Source: Burkholderiales bacterium | GTDB lineage: Bacteria > Pseudomonadota > Gammaproteobacteria > Burkholderiales > Burkholderiaceae_C | Length of the DNA stretch: 64,000 bases | Reading direction: 5' to 3' | Assembly (NCBI GenBank): GCA_003963075.1 | Contig: RXJV01000050.1 | Coordinates: forward strand, 1 to 64,000 | Part shown: positions 61,302 through 64,000 of the stretch, one piece after another | Layout: every line of letters begins with the position of its first letter | Position numbering within the stretch: the first letter of the stretch is position 1 | The notes under the pieces: model-generated | Seen by the model: only the letters and a program-made list of their open reading frames with translations | Told to the model about the DNA's origin: nothing | The model's database searches: none | Program-made: the position numbers and the translations under genes

Positions 61302-62402
61302 GTGCGCCGCCGTCAAAGCTCCGCCACCTGGCTGCTGCTGGCCCATATCGGGCTGATCATCTACGCCAGCCTGTACCCGTTCTGGCCCTGGCGCTGGCCA
61401 CCCGGCATGGGTCTGCCCTGGCTGTTCGGACTGAACTGGCCGACGCGCTTCTGGGCGTTCGACGTGGAGGCCAACCTGCTCGGCTACATCCCGCTCGGCC
61501 TGCTTGGCTTCGCGGCGGCCATACGTTCCGGATGGAACCTGCGCGCCGCGCTGATGCTGGGCCTGCTGCCGGGGCCGCTGCTGTCCTTCGTGATGGAAAC
61601 GCTGCAGTTCTTCCTGCCGGGGCGCGTCCCCTCGCTGTCGGATCTGAGCTTCAATACCCTCGGCAGCATGCTGGGTGTCCTGCTCGGCCTGGTGCTGCAC
61701 GGGCTGGGGGGGCTGCAGCGGTGGCAGGACGTTCGGGACCAGTGGTTCGGCGCCAGCAGCGCACCCGCCCTGGCCCTGCTCGCGCTCTGGCCGGTGGCCT
61801 TGCTCTACCCGACGCCGCTGCCGTTCGGCCTGGGCCAGTGGCTTCCCTGGTGGCGCGAAACTCTCCTGGAAGCGCTCGACGGCACGCCCTGGGCGCTGCA
61901 GTGGGGTGACGCGGTCAGCGTCGAACATGAATTGCCGCCAGGGCTGGAGGCCTTGGCCATCGCGCTCGGCCTGCTGGCGCCGGTGCTGTTGATGGTCAGC
62001 GTCGCACGTCCCGGGCTGCGCCGGCTCGCTTTGGCGAGCGGTGCGGTGCTGCTCGGGCTGGTCGGCACGGCCACCTCGACCGCGATGGCTTTTGGGCCCG
62101 ACCACGCCTGGGCCTGGCTCAGCGAGGCCACCCGACCCGGCATCGGGCTGGGCCTGAGCCTGGCGCTGTTGGCCTGTCTGCTGCCCGCCAGGGTGGCCGC
62201 GGCGCTGGGCCTGTTTGCGATCTGCGCGCTGATCGGCCTGATCAGCATTGCGCCGAGCGACCCCTATCTCACGCTCAACGTCCAGGCCTGGGAGCATGGT
62301 CGCTTCGTCAACCTTTACGGATTGACCCGCTGGATGGCCTGGACCTGGCCTTTCCTCGCCGCGGCCTGGCTGGCGGCCCGGCTGGTTCAGAAGCCCCAGT
62401 GA
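61302..62402 (+). CDS. VanZ-like membrane protein
   Basis: The 366-residue membrane protein has about nine hydrophobic segments and a VanZ-like N-terminal region (NLLGYIPLGLLGFAAA, SFVMETLQFFLPGRVPSLSDLSFNTLGSM split here). Its function is unknown; the VanZ name comes from teicoplanin resistance but most members are unrelated to that. It starts with a GTG at 61302, 12 bp after hemJ. Confidence 0.85.
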   Translation: MRRRQSSATWLLLAHIGLIIYASLYPFWPWRWPPGMGLPWLFGLNWPTRFWAFDVEANLLGYIPLGLLGFAAAIRSGWNLRAALMLGLLPGPLLSFVMETLQFFLPGRVPSLSDLSFNTLGSMLGVLLGLVLHGLGGLQRWQDVRDQWFGASSAPALALLALWPVALLYPTPLPFGLGQWLPWWRETLLEALDGTPWALQWGDAVSVEHELPPGLEALAIALGLLAPVLLMVSVARPGLRRLALASGAVLLGLVGTATSTAMAFGPDHAWAWLSEATRPGIGLGLSLALLACLLPARVAAALGLFAICALIGLISIAPSDPYLTLNVQAWEHGRFVNLYGLTRWMAWTWPFLAAAWLAARLVQKPQ

Positions 62403-62418
62403 GCGAGAATCGGCGGCG

Positions 62419-62745
62419 ATGAGCTACTACCAGCGCCACCTCTTCGTCTGCCTGAACCAGCGCGCCAATGGCGAGGCCTGCTGCGCCGACCACGATGCCC
62501 AGGCTGCTTTCGACCACTGCAAGGCCCGCGTGAAGCAACTCGGCCTGGCCGGCAAGGGCGGCGTGCGAGTCAACAAGGCCGGCTGCCTGGACCGTTGCGC
62601 CGGCGGCCCGGTGGCGGTGGTCTACCCGGAAGCCATCTGGTACTCCTGGGTCGACACGAGCGACCTCGACGAAATCGTCGACAAGCACCTGCGCGACGGC
62701 GAGGTCGTCGAGCGGCTGGTGCTGCCCGATTCGGTCGGCCGATGA
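62419..62745 (+). CDS. Thioredoxin-fold [2Fe-2S] ferredoxin
   Basis: The 108-residue protein has a Cys near the N-terminus (FVCLNQRANGEACC) and the pair GCLDRCAGGP, the pattern of thioredoxin-like [2Fe-2S] ferredoxins. It carries electrons to an unknown partner. It starts 16 bp after the VanZ-like gene and overlaps the next gene by 4 bp. Confidence 0.88.
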   Translation: MSYYQRHLFVCLNQRANGEACCADHDAQAAFDHCKARVKQLGLAGKGGVRVNKAGCLDRCAGGPVAVVYPEAIWYSWVDTSDLDEIVDKHLRDGEVVERLVLPDSVGR

Positions 62746-63365
62746 ACGCGCAGACTGAAAAGCGCCTCGTGCCGGGCCCGGCCGGGCAGATCGAGGTGGC
62801 CATCGACCTGCCGGGGGGCGGCGCCACGCCGGCAGGCACCGCACTGGTCTGCCACCCCAACCCGACCCAGGGCGGCACCATGGACAACAAGGTCGTGCAG
62901 ACGCTGGCGCGTGCCTTCCTGCAACTGGGCTGGCGCGCGGTGCGCTTCAACTTCCGCGGCATCGGCCAGTCCACCGGCGCCTGGGACGAAGGGCGTGGCG
63001 AGGTCGACGATGCGCTGGCCGTGCTGGACGCGGTGCGCGCGCCGGGCGAGCCCTTGTTGCTCGCGGGCTTTTCGTTCGGCGGCTACGTGGCGTCGCGCGC
63101 TGCCCAGCGGGTCGGCGAGCCGGCCCGCCGCCTGGTGCTCGTGGGCCCGGCCACCAGCCGCTTCGACACGGCGCCGGTGCCGGCTGACACCGTCGTCATT
63201 CACGGCGAGGTTGACGATGTCGTGCCCCTGTCGTCCGTGCTCGACTGGGCCCGGCCTCAGAACCTGCCCGTCACCGTCGTGCCTGGCGTGGGCCATTTCT
63301 TTCACGGCCAGTTGCCGCTGCTCAAAACCCTTGTCGTGCGCGCGTTCGACCCGCGCCTGGCCTGA
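62742..63365 (+). CDS. Alpha/beta hydrolase
   Basis: The 207-residue hydrolase has the oxyanion motif HPNPTQGG, the nucleophile elbow GFSFGG and a C-terminal GVGHFFHG with the catalytic His. It belongs to a small cytoplasmic family often called alpha/beta hydrolase of unknown substrate. The ATG at 62742 overlaps the ferredoxin stop (ATGA). Confidence 0.88.
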   Translation: MNAQTEKRLVPGPAGQIEVAIDLPGGGATPAGTALVCHPNPTQGGTMDNKVVQTLARAFLQLGWRAVRFNFRGIGQSTGAWDEGRGEVDDALAVLDAVRAPGEPLLLAGFSFGGYVASRAAQRVGEPARRLVLVGPATSRFDTAPVPADTVVIHGEVDDVVPLSSVLDWARPQNLPVTVVPGVGHFFHGQLPLLKTLVVRAFDPRLA

Positions 63366-63384
63366 GCGCCGCTCAACCGATCCA

Positions 63385-64000
63385 ATGAAACGACTGCTCG
63401 CCTCGCTGCTGGCTGCCCTGACGCTGGCGGCCCATGCCCAGGCCCCGGTGCCGCCTGAGATCGCCGCGCGCAGCCATGTGCTGATCGACCTGACGGCGCA
63501 CAAGACCCTGGCCGAGCGCGAGGCCGACGTGCCGCAAGCCCCAGCGTCGCTGACCAAACTGATGACGGCCTACGTCGTCTTCAGTGCGCTGCGCGACAAG
63601 AAGCTCACGCTCGACCAGGCTCTGCCCGTGTCCAAGCGCGCCTGGGACGAGCGCAAGGGCGATGCCGCCCCGCTGATGTTCATCGACACCACGATGACGC
63701 CCAAGGTCGACGAGCTGCTGCACGGTCTCATCATCCAGAGCGCCAACGACGCCGCCGTGGCGCTGGCCGAAGGCGTGGCCGGCACGGTCGAGAACTTCGT
63801 GCAGCTGATGAACCGCCAGGCCCAGGCCTGGGGCCTCAAGCACACCGAGTTCAAGAACGTCACCGGCACGAGCGAGCCCGGCCACAAGGCCAGCGCTCGC
63901 GATCTGGCCGTGATTGCCGCTCGCATCATTGCGGACTTCCCCGAGTACTACGGCTACTACGGGCAACGCGACTACACCTTCAACAAGATCCGCCAGGACA
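63385..64000 (+). CDS. D-alanyl-D-alanine carboxypeptidase (3' end missing)
   Basis: A penicillin-binding protein of the DacA/DacC type that trims peptidoglycan peptides. The first 205 codons are in the window. A signal peptide (MKRLLASLLAALTLAAHA) is followed by the catalytic SLTK motif (APASLTKLMTAYV), then SAND (the SxN motif). The KTG-type motif is beyond the end. It is in a plus-strand run with the hydrolase, with a 19-bp gap. Confidence 0.93.
   Translation, partial: MKRLLASLLAALTLAAHAQAPVPPEIAARSHVLIDLTAHKTLAEREADVPQAPASLTKLMTAYVVFSALRDKKLTLDQALPVSKRAWDERKGDAAPLMFIDTTMTPKVDELLHGLIIQSANDAAVALAEGVAGTVENFVQLMNRQAQAWGLKHTEFKNVTGTSEPGHKASARDLAVIAARIIADFPEYYGYYGQRDYTFNKIRQD

Overview
The window is 64 kb of dense, high-GC chromosomal DNA from a betaproteobacterium of the order Burkholderiales. 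The Roseateles/Pelomonas/Rubrivivax-Leptothrix group is most likely. This placement rests on gene content and protein sequence style: the corC-lnt-glyQ-glyS-gmhB order, a DUF1840 protein, an NnrU protein, a one-cysteine DksA, an Mg-type HemB and a Burkholderiales porin. No species can be named from the sequence alone.

Layout. 1-5.5 kb (minus): gmhB (partial), glyS, glyQ, lnt, corC. 5.6-12 kb (plus): a His-rich CobW GTPase, dksA, a STAS-domain protein and hslV/hslU, with a minus-strand lipoprotein gene splitting the hslVU pair. 12-20 kb: a potassium channel, a LuxR regulator, a response regulator, a hybrid sensor kinase coupled to a YiiX-type hydrolase, coaX and a chemoreceptor. 19.7-24.7 kb: a large lipoprotein, a class V aminotransferase, then a small accessory patch with a BrnT/BrnA toxin-antitoxin pair and an orphan ORF, each followed by an attC-like hairpin. 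No integrase is seen. 24.7-33.6 kb: nitrate assimilation on the minus strand (nirB, an exported PilJ-like protein, nirD, nasA, cobA) with a divergent ANTAR/PilJ-like regulator. A hairpin in the nirB leader fits an ANTAR target.

33.6-41.6 kb: gloA, a small lipoprotein, a papain-protease/esterase fusion, a ketopantoate-reductase-like enzyme, NnrU, and an Lrp regulator divergent from a two-gene lysine-catabolism operon. The Lrp intergenic region carries three sites exactly 21 bp apart. 41.7-51.8 kb: tRNA-Leu(CAG), a GGDEF-EAL protein, an HU-like protein, a LacI regulator with a GH1 beta-glucosidase, HD-GYP and GGDEF-EAL genes in tandem, a DUF1840 protein and a histidine phosphatase. 52-58.4 kb: a porin, a minus-strand operon of a two-component system followed by ruvA-ruvB, then phoH-ybeY. 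58.4-64 kb: hemB-corA, a structured small RNA with a terminator, hemJ, a VanZ-like protein, a ferredoxin, an alpha/beta hydrolase and a truncated D-Ala-D-Ala carboxypeptidase.

Most of the window is housekeeping. The most unusual pieces are the attC-like cassette patch, the ANTAR/PilJ nitrate module with its leader hairpin and a fossil nasA start, the protease-esterase fusion, the phased Lrp sites and the sRNA between hemB and hemJ.
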